In this document: piece by piece, positions 39,333 through 47,922 of the stretch
How positions within the stretch are numbered: the first letter of the stretch is position 1
How the letters are laid out: every line of letters starts with the position of its first letter
Assembly (NCBI RefSeq): GCF_014645195.1
Contig: NZ_BMLK01000003.1
Location: 220,010 to 284,009 of the forward strand
Direction: 5' to 3'
Source of the DNA: Novosphingobium indicum
Lineage (GTDB): Bacteria; Pseudomonadota; Alphaproteobacteria; Sphingomonadales; Sphingomonadaceae
Length of the DNA: 64,000 bases
Position numbers and translations under genes: made by a program
The notes under the pieces: model-generated
What the model was told of the DNA's origin: nothing
What the model saw: only the letters and a program-made list of their open reading frames with translations
Database searches by the model: none

Positions 39333-40988
39333 ATGCCCGATACGCTGAAGATCGCTCTCGCCCAGCTGAACCAGTCGGTGGGAGACATGGCAGGCAACGC
39401 CAAGGGCGTGCTCGAGGCGCGGCGCAAGGCGCGTGGCAGCGATCTCATCGTCTTCCCCGAACTGCACCTCGTCGGCTATCCGCCCGAGGACCTGATTCTC
39501 AAACCCTCGCTGATCGAACGCGCCGCTGCGGAGCTGCAGAAGCTGGCCGAGGCGAGCGCGTCGGACGGTCCGGCGATGCTGGTCGGATCGGCTTTCGTCC
39601 TCGATGGTGCGTTGCACAACGGCGTTGCCCTGCTCGATCAGGGCAAGATCGCGGCTGTCAGGCTCAAGCACGAGCTGCCCAACTATGGCACCTTCGACGA
39701 GATGCGCCTGTTCCAGCCGGGGCCGCTGCCCGAACCCGTGATCGTGCGCGGGACCATGATCGGGGTGCCGATCTGCGAGGACATCTGGCAGCCCGAAGTC
39801 TGTCGGCACCTCGCCGATTTCGGCAGCGAGATCTTCATCTGCATCAACGGCAGCCCCTACGAGATCAACAAGGACGCCCTGCGAATCGAGGGCGTGGCCA
39901 AGCGCCGCGCGGTCGATACCGGGCTGCCGCTGGCCTACCTCAACCGAGTCGGCGGGCAGGACGAGCTGGTTTTCGACGGGGCGAGCTTCGTCGTGAATGG
40001 CGATGGCGGCCTTGCCGTGCAGCTGCGCGACTGGGAGGAGCAGGTGGTCGAGACCGCCTGGACCAAGACCGCGCAGGGCTGGCGCTGCGACCGCGGCATG
40101 GTGGAAACGCTGGCGACGCATCCCGAGGATATCTATTGCGCCATGGTGTTGAGCCTGCGCGACTACGTGAACCGCAACGGCTTTCCCGGCGTCGTGCTAG
40201 GCCTTTCGGGCGGGATCGATTCGGCGGCTTGCGCGGCCATCGCGGTCGATGCACTGGGCGCGGACCGGGTCTGGGGGGTGATGATGCCCTCGCGCTTCAC
40301 CAGTCAGGAAAGCCTCGACGATGCCGCCGCCTGCGCCAGAGCATTGGGGTTCCGCTACACGGTCATGCCGATCGGTAGCGCGGTCGACGGGCTCGACGCC
40401 ATGCTGGGCGAGGCGTTCGACGGCACGAATCGCGATCTGGCCGAGGAGAACCTGCAGGCACGAATCCGCGGCACCGCGCTCATGGCGCTGTCGAACAAGT
40501 TCGGTCCGATGTTGGTCTCCACCGGCAACAAGAGCGAGATGAGCGTGGGCTACGCCACGATCTACGGGGACATGGCCGGCGGCTACAATCCGCTCAAGGA
40601 CGCCTACAAGATGACCGTCTGCGCCGTGGCTCGCTGGCGCAACAGCCACGTTCCGCGCATTGGTCTGGGCCCGGCAGGCCCGGTGATCCCGGAGAACATC
40701 CTCACCAAGCCGCCGACGGCGGAGCTGCGCGCCGATCAGCGCGATTGCGACAGCCTGCCGCCCTACGATGTGCTCGATCCTATCCTGCTGGGACTGGTGG
40801 AGCACGACAAGAGCGTGGAGCAGGTGGTCTTGGAAGGCTTCGATCGCGAGACTGTCCAGCGCGTGGAACGCCTGCTCCATCTTGCCGAATACAAGCGCCG
40901 TCAGGCCCCGCCCGGCGTCAAGCTGACAGCGCGCAATTTCGGGCGTGACCGGCGCTATCCCATCACCCACGCTTTTCGCAGCGGCTAG
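39333..40988 (+). CDS. nadE: Glutamine-dependent NAD+ synthetase
   Basis: 551 residues from the ATG at 39333 (MPDTLKIALAQLNQSVGDMA). The N-terminal nitrilase-type glutaminase has the Glu-Lys-Cys triad in IVFPELHLVGYPPEDL, RLKHELPNYGTFDE and GVPICEDIWQPE. The C-terminal synthetase has the PP-loop GLSGGIDSAACAA (290-302) and STGNKSEMSVGYATIYGDMA. It amidates nicotinate adenine dinucleotide to NAD+ using glutamine. Monocistronic between a terminator and the next lipoprotein gene. Confidence 0.97.
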   Translation: MPDTLKIALAQLNQSVGDMAGNAKGVLEARRKARGSDLIVFPELHLVGYPPEDLILKPSLIERAAAELQKLAEASASDGPAMLVGSAFVLDGALHNGVALLDQGKIAAVRLKHELPNYGTFDEMRLFQPGPLPEPVIVRGTMIGVPICEDIWQPEVCRHLADFGSEIFICINGSPYEINKDALRIEGVAKRRAVDTGLPLAYLNRVGGQDELVFDGASFVVNGDGGLAVQLRDWEEQVVETAWTKTAQGWRCDRGMVETLATHPEDIYCAMVLSLRDYVNRNGFPGVVLGLSGGIDSAACAAIAVDALGADRVWGVMMPSRFTSQESLDDAAACARALGFRYTVMPIGSAVDGLDAMLGEAFDGTNRDLAEENLQARIRGTALMALSNKFGPMLVSTGNKSEMSVGYATIYGDMAGGYNPLKDAYKMTVCAVARWRNSHVPRIGLGPAGPVIPENILTKPPTAELRADQRDCDSLPPYDVLDPILLGLVEHDKSVEQVVLEGFDRETVQRVERLLHLAEYKRRQAPPGVKLTARNFGRDRRYPITHAFRSG

Positions 40989-41128
40989 GCGCGGCCAGGT
41001 CCTGCAACCCGCCTGCGTCTGCGACAGCGGGGGGAACACCTCTCCTCCATCGGGGTTGAATCTCCATTCAACATTGCAGTGTCGAGTGCCGTCCGGCGCT
41101 TGCAGCCTGCGGCTCGACGGGAGTTCGC

Positions 41129-42709
41129 GTGAAAGTCAAAGCCTGTGCAACAATCCTGACATTCCTGCTGGTGGCCGGCTGCGGGAGCCAGTCCGACGCG
41201 GCCCCCACAATCTCTGCAGCAAACCTCAAACAGCAGGCTTCCGCGCCGGCGACACGCACATTCTACGAAAACCGAGGGTGGCAGGCCGCGTGGTCGGAGA
41301 AGGCCGCCGAAGAACTGAAGCGCGCTCTGGCCGGACGTGTGCGCAACGGGCTCGATCACATCCGCTTTCTGGAGAATGCGGGGCAGCAATCGGATGCGGC
41401 GCGCGACGTCGCGCTGACCAATGCTGCCATCACCTACGGCGAAGCCCTCGCCAGCGGGGCGGCCAATCCGCGCGATCTCTACGAGGTCTATACGATTCCC
41501 GTCGCGGAAACCGACATTCTCGCCGGGCTGCAGAATGCGCTCGACAAGGGCGAGGTTGGCGCCTGGCTCGCCAGTCTGGCGCCGCAGGACGATGAATACC
41601 GCAAGCTGTCGGAAGCTTACGCGAAACTCGCCAAGGCGGGTTCGGACAAGAACTGGCCGCAAGTACCCGAAGGCGATCTGATTCGGGCAGGAGACCATGA
41701 CCCGCGCATTCCCATGATCGCTCGCGCTCTGGAGAAGTCAGGCTATTTCACCGCCGATGATGCTCCCCAACTGGCGGCCGTGCCTCAAGCCGCTGTACCT
41801 CAAGCCGCTGTACCTCAAGCCGATGGGCCCCAGGATCGCGGCGATGATCCGGCAACGCTCTATTCCCCGCGTCTGGAGCAGGCAGTGAAGCGGATGCAGG
41901 AAGCGCGCGGTCTCACGCAGGACGGCATCGTCGGTCCGGAAGCGATTGCCGAACTCAACCGGGGCCCGGCGGCGCGGGCGAAGGCGCTGGCCGTTGCGCT
42001 CGAACGGCGGCGCTGGCTCGATCGCAATCCGCCATCCCTGCGTATCGACGTGAACACGGCGGCAGCGCGCCTTCGTTATATCCGCGATGGCAAGGTGGTG
42101 GATGCGCGCAAGGCCATTGTCGGGCAGCCCGGCTGGGAGACGCCGCAACTGTCGGCGCCGATGTTCCGCCTTGTCGCCAACCCGACCTGGACTGTCCCGC
42201 GCTCGATCGAGAAGGAAGAGCTTGCCGGCCTCGGTGCCGCAGCCCTGCGTCGGCGCAACATGGTGCGGCGTGATGGCTGGATCGTGCAACAACCCGGACC
42301 TGACAACGCGCTGGGCCTCGTGAAATTCGACATGAAGGACAAGTACGCCATCTATCTGCACGACACATCGGCTCGATCGCTGTTCGACCGCAGCATGCGC
42401 CATCGCAGCCACGGGTGCGTACGCGTCGAGAATGCGCCGGGCTTCGCCGCGCGGCTCGCGCAGGACGAGGGGATTTCCGCCAAATGGCAGGAAGCCAGTG
42501 CCAGCGGGGAGGAGACCTTCGTGGACTTGCCGCAGAACATTACGGTGCGGCTGCTGTACCATCCCACTTTCGTCGACAGCGCCGGCAAGATTGTCTGGAA
42601 GCAGGACGCCTATGGTTGGAACCGCGCAATCGCCAAGCGTCTCGGTTTCGATTCGAGCGGAAAGCCGCGCGAAATCAGCGTTCCGCCCATCGATGACCTG
42701 GGGCCTTGA
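41129..42709 (+). CDS. L,D-transpeptidase lipoprotein with scaffold and peptidoglycan-binding domain
   Basis: 526 residues. Lipobox in KACATILTFLLVAGCGSQ (Cys18). A scaffold domain (FYENRGWQAAWSEKAAEELK) resembling LdtD, a peptidoglycan-binding helix set (AVKRMQEARGLTQDGIVGPE, AIAELN), then the YkuD domain with NPTWTVPRSIEKEE and catalytic HRSHGCVRVENA (Cys430). It likely forms 3-3 crosslinks. Between scaffold and binding domain is a short AVPQA repeat caused by a 15-bp tandem duplication. Second of three Ldt-type proteins in the window. Confidence 0.92.
   Translation: MKVKACATILTFLLVAGCGSQSDAAPTISAANLKQQASAPATRTFYENRGWQAAWSEKAAEELKRALAGRVRNGLDHIRFLENAGQQSDAARDVALTNAAITYGEALASGAANPRDLYEVYTIPVAETDILAGLQNALDKGEVGAWLASLAPQDDEYRKLSEAYAKLAKAGSDKNWPQVPEGDLIRAGDHDPRIPMIARALEKSGYFTADDAPQLAAVPQAAVPQAAVPQADGPQDRGDDPATLYSPRLEQAVKRMQEARGLTQDGIVGPEAIAELNRGPAARAKALAVALERRRWLDRNPPSLRIDVNTAAARLRYIRDGKVVDARKAIVGQPGWETPQLSAPMFRLVANPTWTVPRSIEKEELAGLGAAALRRRNMVRRDGWIVQQPGPDNALGLVKFDMKDKYAIYLHDTSARSLFDRSMRHRSHGCVRVENAPGFAARLAQDEGISAKWQEASASGEETFVDLPQNITVRLLYHPTFVDSAGKIVWKQDAYGWNRAIAKRLGFDSSGKPREISVPPIDDLGP
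41777..41818. repeat. 15-bp tandem repeat inside the L,D-transpeptidase gene
   Basis: GCCGCTGTACCTCAA is present twice in direct tandem (41789-41803, 41804-41818), preceded by a 12-base degenerate copy (41777-41788). In frame, giving repeated AVPQA; length may vary between strains. Confidence 0.85.
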
Positions 42710-42770
42710 CGCCCCGTTGCGATACGTCGGAAGAGAGTTCCCGGTATATTCGAATAATGCGATGGATCGT

Positions 42771-42787
42771 TTTATCGATGGGATAAA
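42771..42787. promoter_or_regulatory. Inverted repeat upstream of the YkuD_2 gene
   Basis: TTTATC (42771-42776), GATGG, GATAAA (42782-42787), in an AT-rich stretch 100 bases before the next gene. Possible operator; no regulator assigned. Confidence 0.35.
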
Positions 42788-42886
42788 CGACGGAAATCTG
42801 CGCCTTCTAAAGCTTAAGTTATCTTGAAGTATACGGTTCCGTGCCTTAGCTTCTGAGCCATAGGAATAACGGGATTCGGGTACAGC

Positions 42887-43552
42887 ATGGAATTCAGTCG
42901 TCGCGTTTTCGTCGGCGGCGCAGTCACGACGCTGGCGGGTGTTACCGCGTCGGCCGTGATCGCTGCGCCGGGCAAGAAAGTTTTGCCGGTGGCCGAGGCC
43001 GCCCCGCCCAAAGCACCAGCAACGCCAAAAGCCGCGGACATGCCGCCTCTCTTGAAGGAGGCTCTCGCCGCACTCGACAGGCACGATCGCCGCGTCGGGC
43101 ACCGCGACCGCATCGGGCTCGTCGATTTCACCGAGCATTCGAGCAAGAAGCGCTTCCAGCTTGTCGATGTCGCCAGCGGGCAGATCATCGGCTCCTATCT
43201 GGTGGCCCACGGCCGCGGATCGGATCCGGGGCATACCGGCTGGGTGAAGCGCCTGTCGAACCGGCCGGGTTCGAATGCCTCGTCCTGCGGCAGCTTCGTG
43301 ATCGCCAATCGCTATTACGGCAAGCACGGCGCTTCGCGCCGGCTGATGGGCCTCGATCCGGAAAACAGCCTCGCGCTCGAACGGGCGATCGTCATTCATG
43401 GCGCGTCTTACGTCGACAGCAGCCTGATCCACTCGCAGGGGCAGATCGGCCGCAGTCTTGGCTGCTTCTCGGTCGAACAGAGCGAGATTGCCGCAGTTCT
43501 CGACAAGCTGGGTGAAGGCCGTCTGCTCTACGCGTCCGACGCGCGCGCCTGA
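42887..43552 (+). CDS. Murein L,D-transpeptidase catalytic domain family protein (YkuD_2)
   Basis: 221 residues. N-terminal FSRRVFVGGAVTTLAGVTAS resembles a twin-arginine or Sec signal, then a Pro/Ala linker. The catalytic domain has KRFQLVDVASGQIIGSYLVA, HGRGSDPGHTGWVKRLSNRP, SSCGSFVIANRYYGKHGASR, and IHSQGQIGRSLGCFSVE with Cys193 as nucleophile. This matches the PF13645-type family, thought to be envelope L,D-transpeptidases but little tested. It follows the second Ldt gene in the same direction, with its own promoter region. Confidence 0.85.
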   Translation: MEFSRRVFVGGAVTTLAGVTASAVIAAPGKKVLPVAEAAPPKAPATPKAADMPPLLKEALAALDRHDRRVGHRDRIGLVDFTEHSSKKRFQLVDVASGQIIGSYLVAHGRGSDPGHTGWVKRLSNRPGSNASSCGSFVIANRYYGKHGASRRLMGLDPENSLALERAIVIHGASYVDSSLIHSQGQIGRSLGCFSVEQSEIAAVLDKLGEGRLLYASDARA

Positions 43553-43640
43553 CCCTGAGAGCAAAGCGGATCGCGCCACAGCCGATCCGCCCGCAAGCGC
43601 CATTTGACGCGGTGCGCCGCGCGCCGTAATCGCGCGCTCC

Positions 43641-44972
43641 ATGGTCACCACGCGCTTCGCCCCGTCGCCCACCGGGCACCTGCATGTCGGCAATATCCGC
43701 ACGGCGCTGCACAACTGGCTGCTGGCCAAGCAGGCAGGCGGGCGATTCCTGCTGCGCATCGACGATACCGATGCCGCACGCAGCCGTGAGGAATACGTCG
43801 AGGCGATCCGCGCCGATTTGACCTGGCTGGGCCTCCATTCCGACGGCGAGGAGCGCCAGTCGGCCCGCTTCGAAAGCTATGAAGCGGACTTCGAGCGGCT
43901 GAAGGCGGCCGGACGCGTCTATCCCTGCTGGGAAACCCCGCAGGAACTCGAACTCAAGCGCAAGGTGCTGCTCGGGCGCGGTTTGCCGCCGATCTACGAC
44001 CGCAGTGCGCTCGATCTGTCCGAACACGACAAGGCTGCCAAACTGGCTGCAGGAGACCAGCCCCACTGGCGCTTCCTGCTCGACCGCGACGAACAGATCG
44101 CATGGGAAGACGGCATTCGCGGGGCCCAGCATTTCGATCCGGCGATGATGTCGGACCCCGTTATCCGCCGCGCCGACGGGTCGTGGCTCTACATGCTGCC
44201 TTCGGTCATCGACGACATCGCCATGGGCGTTACCGACATCCTGCGCGGCGAGGACCATGTCTCGAACACCGCCGCGCAAGTGCAGATGTTCACTGCGCTG
44301 GGTGCACCGGTTCCGCGCTTCGCGCACGAGGCGCTGCTGGTCGGTACCGAAGGCAAGCTTTCCAAGCGGCTCGGTTCGCTGGGCGCGTCGCATTTCCGCG
44401 AGGCCGGGATAGAGCCCGAGGCCCTCGTGGCGCTGCTGGGGCGGCTGGGGACCTCCGATCCTGTCGATCCGGCCCTGCGGCTGGACGATCTCGCCGCCGG
44501 GTTCGACCTCTCCCGCTTTGGCCGTGCCCCCGCCCGCTTCGACGAGGCGGAGCTGGAACGCGTCAATGCCGCCGTGGTCCATGGCCTGCCGTTCGAAGCG
44601 GTTGCCGATCGCTTGCCCGAAGGCATGGATGCCGCGGCCTGGGAAACGGTGCGACCCAATCTGGCTCATGTCCATGAGGCCGCCGACTGGTGGCGCGTCG
44701 TAACCGGCCCGATCGCGGCCCCCGAATTCTCCGAAGACGACCGCGCCTATCTCGCCGAGGCCGCGACGACGCTCGAAGCGCAGGAATGGGGTGCGGATAT
44801 CTGGAAGGCGCTGACCGGTGCGCTGAAGAGTGCGACCGGGCGCAAGGGCAAGGGCCTGTTCCTGCCGCTGCGCCAAGCGCTCACCGGCATGGACCACGGC
44901 CCCGACATGGGCGCGCTGCTTCCCTTGATCGGCCGCGACGCGGCGCTGGATAGGCTGCGCGCGGCTGGGTGA
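43641..44972 (+). CDS. gltX: Glutamyl-tRNA synthetase
   Basis: 443 residues. TRFAPSPTGHLHVGNIRTAL contains the HIGH-type motif (HVGN), FLLRIDDTDAARSREEYVEA the Glu-binding block, and EGKLSKRLGSLGASHFREAG the KLSKR motif (239-243). Alphaproteobacteria often have two GluRS, one serving tRNA-Gln for later amidation; which this is cannot be told from sequence alone. The C-terminal anticodon domain is present, so it is not a truncated GluQ (Glu-queuosine synthetase). Confidence 0.93.
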   Translation: MVTTRFAPSPTGHLHVGNIRTALHNWLLAKQAGGRFLLRIDDTDAARSREEYVEAIRADLTWLGLHSDGEERQSARFESYEADFERLKAAGRVYPCWETPQELELKRKVLLGRGLPPIYDRSALDLSEHDKAAKLAAGDQPHWRFLLDRDEQIAWEDGIRGAQHFDPAMMSDPVIRRADGSWLYMLPSVIDDIAMGVTDILRGEDHVSNTAAQVQMFTALGAPVPRFAHEALLVGTEGKLSKRLGSLGASHFREAGIEPEALVALLGRLGTSDPVDPALRLDDLAAGFDLSRFGRAPARFDEAELERVNAAVVHGLPFEAVADRLPEGMDAAAWETVRPNLAHVHEAADWWRVVTGPIAAPEFSEDDRAYLAEAATTLEAQEWGADIWKALTGALKSATGRKGKGLFLPLRQALTGMDHGPDMGALLPLIGRDAALDRLRAAG

Positions 44973-45041
44973 GCTTTTGTTCACTTGCACCGGAAGTCGC
45001 CACGCTTACTTCTGGTGCGAGAGAAAGAAGCGCGGGGCCCG

Positions 45042-45533
45042 ATGTTACCATTTTCCAATATGCTGAGCGGTCTATGCGTTCTGGCACTGGCTTTGCTGCT
45101 CTGGGTACCCGCCAGTCCACCGGCGCTGGCCGTGCGCCGCACTTTCGTCATGCCGCTCGCCAGATGGCTCAATGCCTTTCATCGCGGGCACGGCCTGCTT
45201 CTGCTTGCGGCTTTGGCGATCTTGGCGCTGGCCGTGTTCTTCCTCGATCAGGAAGCCATGCATATTCTTGCTATGGCAGCTCCGGAATACATGACCTGGG
45301 CCAGTACCTTCGAAGCGGCGATCTGGGTCGATGCGTTGGTGACCACCCTGCTTGTGACCAGCGGTTTGCGTGCGAAGGCTGGGCTGGCCGTTTTGCGTTC
45401 GGCGACGTGCCGGACATTTCGCATCCGGTTGCGCGATAAAGGACACCGCAGGACTGTCAGGCCGCGCCGCGTGCGTCCCGATGCTGCGAACGACGATGAT
45501 GGCGGACGACGGTCCCTCCCGCGAGCCGCTTGA
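45042..45533 (+). CDS. Hypothetical membrane protein
   Basis: 163 residues from the ATG at 45042. Two or three hydrophobic helices (MLSGLCVLALALLLWVPASP, GLLLLAALAILALAVFFLDQ, and a weaker one at AAIWVDALVTTLLVTSG) and an Arg-rich cytoplasmic tail (RTFRIRLRDKGHRRTVRPRR). No family recognised. It begins 69 bases after gltX. Confidence 0.6.
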   Translation: MLPFSNMLSGLCVLALALLLWVPASPPALAVRRTFVMPLARWLNAFHRGHGLLLLAALAILALAVFFLDQEAMHILAMAAPEYMTWASTFEAAIWVDALVTTLLVTSGLRAKAGLAVLRSATCRTFRIRLRDKGHRRTVRPRRVRPDAANDDDGGRRSLPRAA

Positions 45534-45603
45534 CCGCGATCAACGACTATTCTTGTCGTTGCCCTAACTTCACGCTCACCAAGGGTTTCAGGGGAGCGTA
45601 GTC

Positions 45604-45804
45604 ATGCGCTTTGTGATTGTTGTGCTGGCCATTCACGCCATTGCGATGACGGTGCTGATGGGCGTCGGCGTCACGGCGGTGCTGGCGGCAGGCCTGCCTG
45701 GTTCCAGGCCGATCCTGATTGCCGCGGGCGCCGGCTTCCTGCTGGCCGTGCCGGTGACTTGGGTGGTTGCACGACTGATTCTGGCGAAAGCTGCGAAGAG
45801 CTAG
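45604..45804 (+). CDS. Small two-helix membrane protein
   Basis: 66 residues: MRFVIVVLAIHAIAMTVLMG and ILIAAGAGFLLAVPVTWVVA are two transmembrane helices joined by a short Pro/Gly loop. A ribosome site GGGAG precedes the ATG. No known function; similar short membrane proteins are common in sphingomonads. Confidence 0.65.
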   Translation: MRFVIVVLAIHAIAMTVLMGVGVTAVLAAGLPGSRPILIAAGAGFLLAVPVTWVVARLILAKAAKS

Positions 45805-45879
45805 ACGCAGGTGTCCTTCGCCGAATGCGCGCCGTGCGCGGGATGCTATGGGGGCTTCCCGCGCGCGGCGTGTTGATTC

Positions 45880-46662
45880 CTACTCCATGAACCAGCCGTG
45901 GCTGGCGATCAGCGACTGGCCGGTCAGCGCGTTGGTCTCGAAAGCCGCGAAGAACAGCGCGACATCGGCAATGTCCTCGACCGTGGTGAACTCGGCATCG
46001 ACGGTCTGGCCGAGCATGACCTTGGAGATCACTTCCTCTTCGGGAATGCCGAGCTCCTTGGACTGTTCGGGGATCTGCTTGTCCACCAGCGGCGTGCGCA
46101 CGAAGCCGGGGCAGATCACGTTGGTGCGAACGCCCTTGGGGCCTGCTTCCTTGGCGATCACCCGGTTCAGGCCGAGCAGGCCGTGCTTGGCGGTGACATA
46201 GGCGCTCTTGAGCTTGCTCGCTTCCTTCGAGTGGACCGAGCCCATGAAGATGATCGAGCCCGAACCCTGCGCGTACATGTGCGGGATCACGGCCTTGGAG
46301 GTGAGGAAGGCGCCGTCGAGATGGATGGCGAGCATGTTCTTCCAGTCGGCGAACGCGAACTCCTCGATCGGATTGACGATCTGGATGCCGGCGTTGGAGA
46401 CGAGCACGTCCACCGTACCCCAGGCATCGACGACCGACTGGACGCCCGCATTCACCTGCTCTTCGCTGGTGACGTCCATTTCCACGGCCATGGCCTCGGT
46501 GCCGAACTTGGCCTTGATGTCGTCGGCGGCGGCCTGCGCGGCTTCCATCTTGATGTCCGCAATCGCGACCTTGCCGCCTTCGGACGCATATTTGTGCGCG
46601 ATGGCATTGCCGATTCCGCTGGCCGCACCGGTTACGATGCAGACCTTGTCCTTGAGTTTCAT
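45880..46662 (-). CDS. bdhA: 3-hydroxybutyrate dehydrogenase
   Basis: 260 residues, classical [43 protein letters not shown], catalytic Ser142, Tyr155, Lys159 ([20 protein letters not shown]), then [20 protein letters not shown] and the C-terminal [12 protein letters not shown]. The [18 protein letters not shown] and [11 protein letters not shown] blocks are typical of D-3-hydroxybutyrate dehydrogenase. It oxidises 3-hydroxybutyrate to acetoacetate with NAD+, as in polyhydroxybutyrate turnover. Overlaps the patatin stop by 4 bases (ATGA). Confidence 0.92.
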   Translation of the reverse strand: MKLKDKVCIVTGAASGIGNAIAHKYASEGGKVAIADIKMEAAQAAADDIKAKFGTEAMAVEMDVTSEEQVNAGVQSVVDAWGTVDVLVSNAGIQIVNPIEEFAFADWKNMLAIHLDGAFLTSKAVIPHMYAQGSGSIIFMGSVHSKEASKLKSAYVTAKHGLLGLNRVIAKEAGPKGVRTNVICPGFVRTPLVDKQIPEQSKELGIPEEEVISKVMLGQTVDAEFTTVEDIADVALFFAAFETNALTGQSLIASHGWFME

Positions 46663-47816
46663 GCTTTCTCTCCGTTGGATGCGGTCGGTGCCAGACGGTC
46701 CCCGGCCAGGTCGAAGGTAACTATTTCATCGGGCTCCAGAGCCCTGTTCGTCCACTCGGGATGATCGAGCGAATAGAGCGCATCGGCATGTCCCGCCGCC
46801 CAGTGCTCCTCTACCGTCATGCGCGAGAATTCGTAGTCCTTTGAATTGGTCTCGTAGCCGCGCGGACGGTTGATCAGATGCATGATCGCCACTGCACCCT
46901 CGGCGTGGTGGTCGAGCAGCGCGGCCAGGTCGGGATCGTCGCGCAGCTCTTCGGGGATCTTGTGCGAAAGACGGCGCGCGGCGGCGCACATCTGCTGCAT
47001 CTTGCGCGAGAGATCGGTGCCGAGACGCGTGCGGCTGGAATAGCGGATGTCCTTCACACGCTGATCGACGTCGGCCAGCGTTCGCGGCACGATCCCGCGC
47101 GAGGAGAACAGGTCCACCTGAAACGCCGTCATCTCGCAGGAAGAGCGGTTGTCGAGCACGTATTGTAGCGGCGTGTTCGAGACCAGGCCGCCGTCCCAGT
47201 ACCATTCGCCGTCGATCTCCACCGGCGGAAAGCCCGGGGGCAGGGCCCCGCTCGCCATCACGTGTTCGGGGCCGATCTTGCGCCGGGTGTTGTCGAAATA
47301 GGCGAAATTGCCGGTGAGCATATTGACCGCGCCGACGCTGAAGCGGGTGACGCCCCGGTTGATCCGGTCGAAGTCGACGAGATCGAGCAGCGTATTGCGC
47401 AGCGGCGTGGTGTCGTAGAAGCTCAGTTGTCCGAGCTCGGCTGGCCATTCAGGCAGCGGCATCGGAAAGCGCGGATTGAAGAAGCCGGGGATGCCCACAC
47501 TCGCGGCATAAAGCGCCGATATTTCGTTGAACGTCCGGCGCGCGAAGCCGATGGGCTCGTCCAGCCGGTACTGAAGTTCGCGCGACGAGAGCTCCCAAAA
47601 ACGGCGAAGCGCGGCGACACGGTCCTGCGGGGCATTGCCGGCGATGATCGCGGCATTGACTGCGCCGATGGAGATACCCGCGACCCAGTCGGGCTCCAGC
47701 CCATGCTCTGACAGCGCCTCATAGACTCCTGCCTGGTACGCCCCGAGCGCGCCGCCGCCCTGGAGGACAAGGACGCATTGCGCGTTGGCGGGACGGTCGG
47801 ATTGAGGAGCGTTCAT
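46659..47816 (-). CDS. Patatin-like phospholipase, DUF3734 type
   Basis: 385 residues from the ATG at 47816. Oxyanion loop [19 protein letters not shown], nucleophile elbow [10 protein letters not shown] (Ser49) and the catalytic Asp in [13 protein letters not shown] (~210). The C-terminal part ([40 protein letters not shown]) is the DUF3734 extension. Operonic with bdhA, which points to PHB granule mobilisation or membrane-lipid turnover (inference). Confidence 0.92.
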   Translation of the reverse strand: MNAPQSDRPANAQCVLVLQGGGALGAYQAGVYEALSEHGLEPDWVAGISIGAVNAAIIAGNAPQDRVAALRRFWELSSRELQYRLDEPIGFARRTFNEISALYAASVGIPGFFNPRFPMPLPEWPAELGQLSFYDTTPLRNTLLDLVDFDRINRGVTRFSVGAVNMLTGNFAYFDNTRRKIGPEHVMASGALPPGFPPVEIDGEWYWDGGLVSNTPLQYVLDNRSSCEMTAFQVDLFSSRGIVPRTLADVDQRVKDIRYSSRTRLGTDLSRKMQQMCAAARRLSHKIPEELRDDPDLAALLDHHAEGAVAIMHLINRPRGYETNSKDYEFSRMTVEEHWAAGHADALYSLDHPEWTNRALEPDEIVTFDLAGDRLAPTASNGEKA

Positions 47817-47922
47817 CGCGGGATCCTGCACAGTGGGGAGGGGGGTGGCACTGAGCATGCTGCAATGCAACACATGGGGTCGCGCGCGGTTCCTTTCAAC
47901 GATTACAATCTATGGCTTCGTA

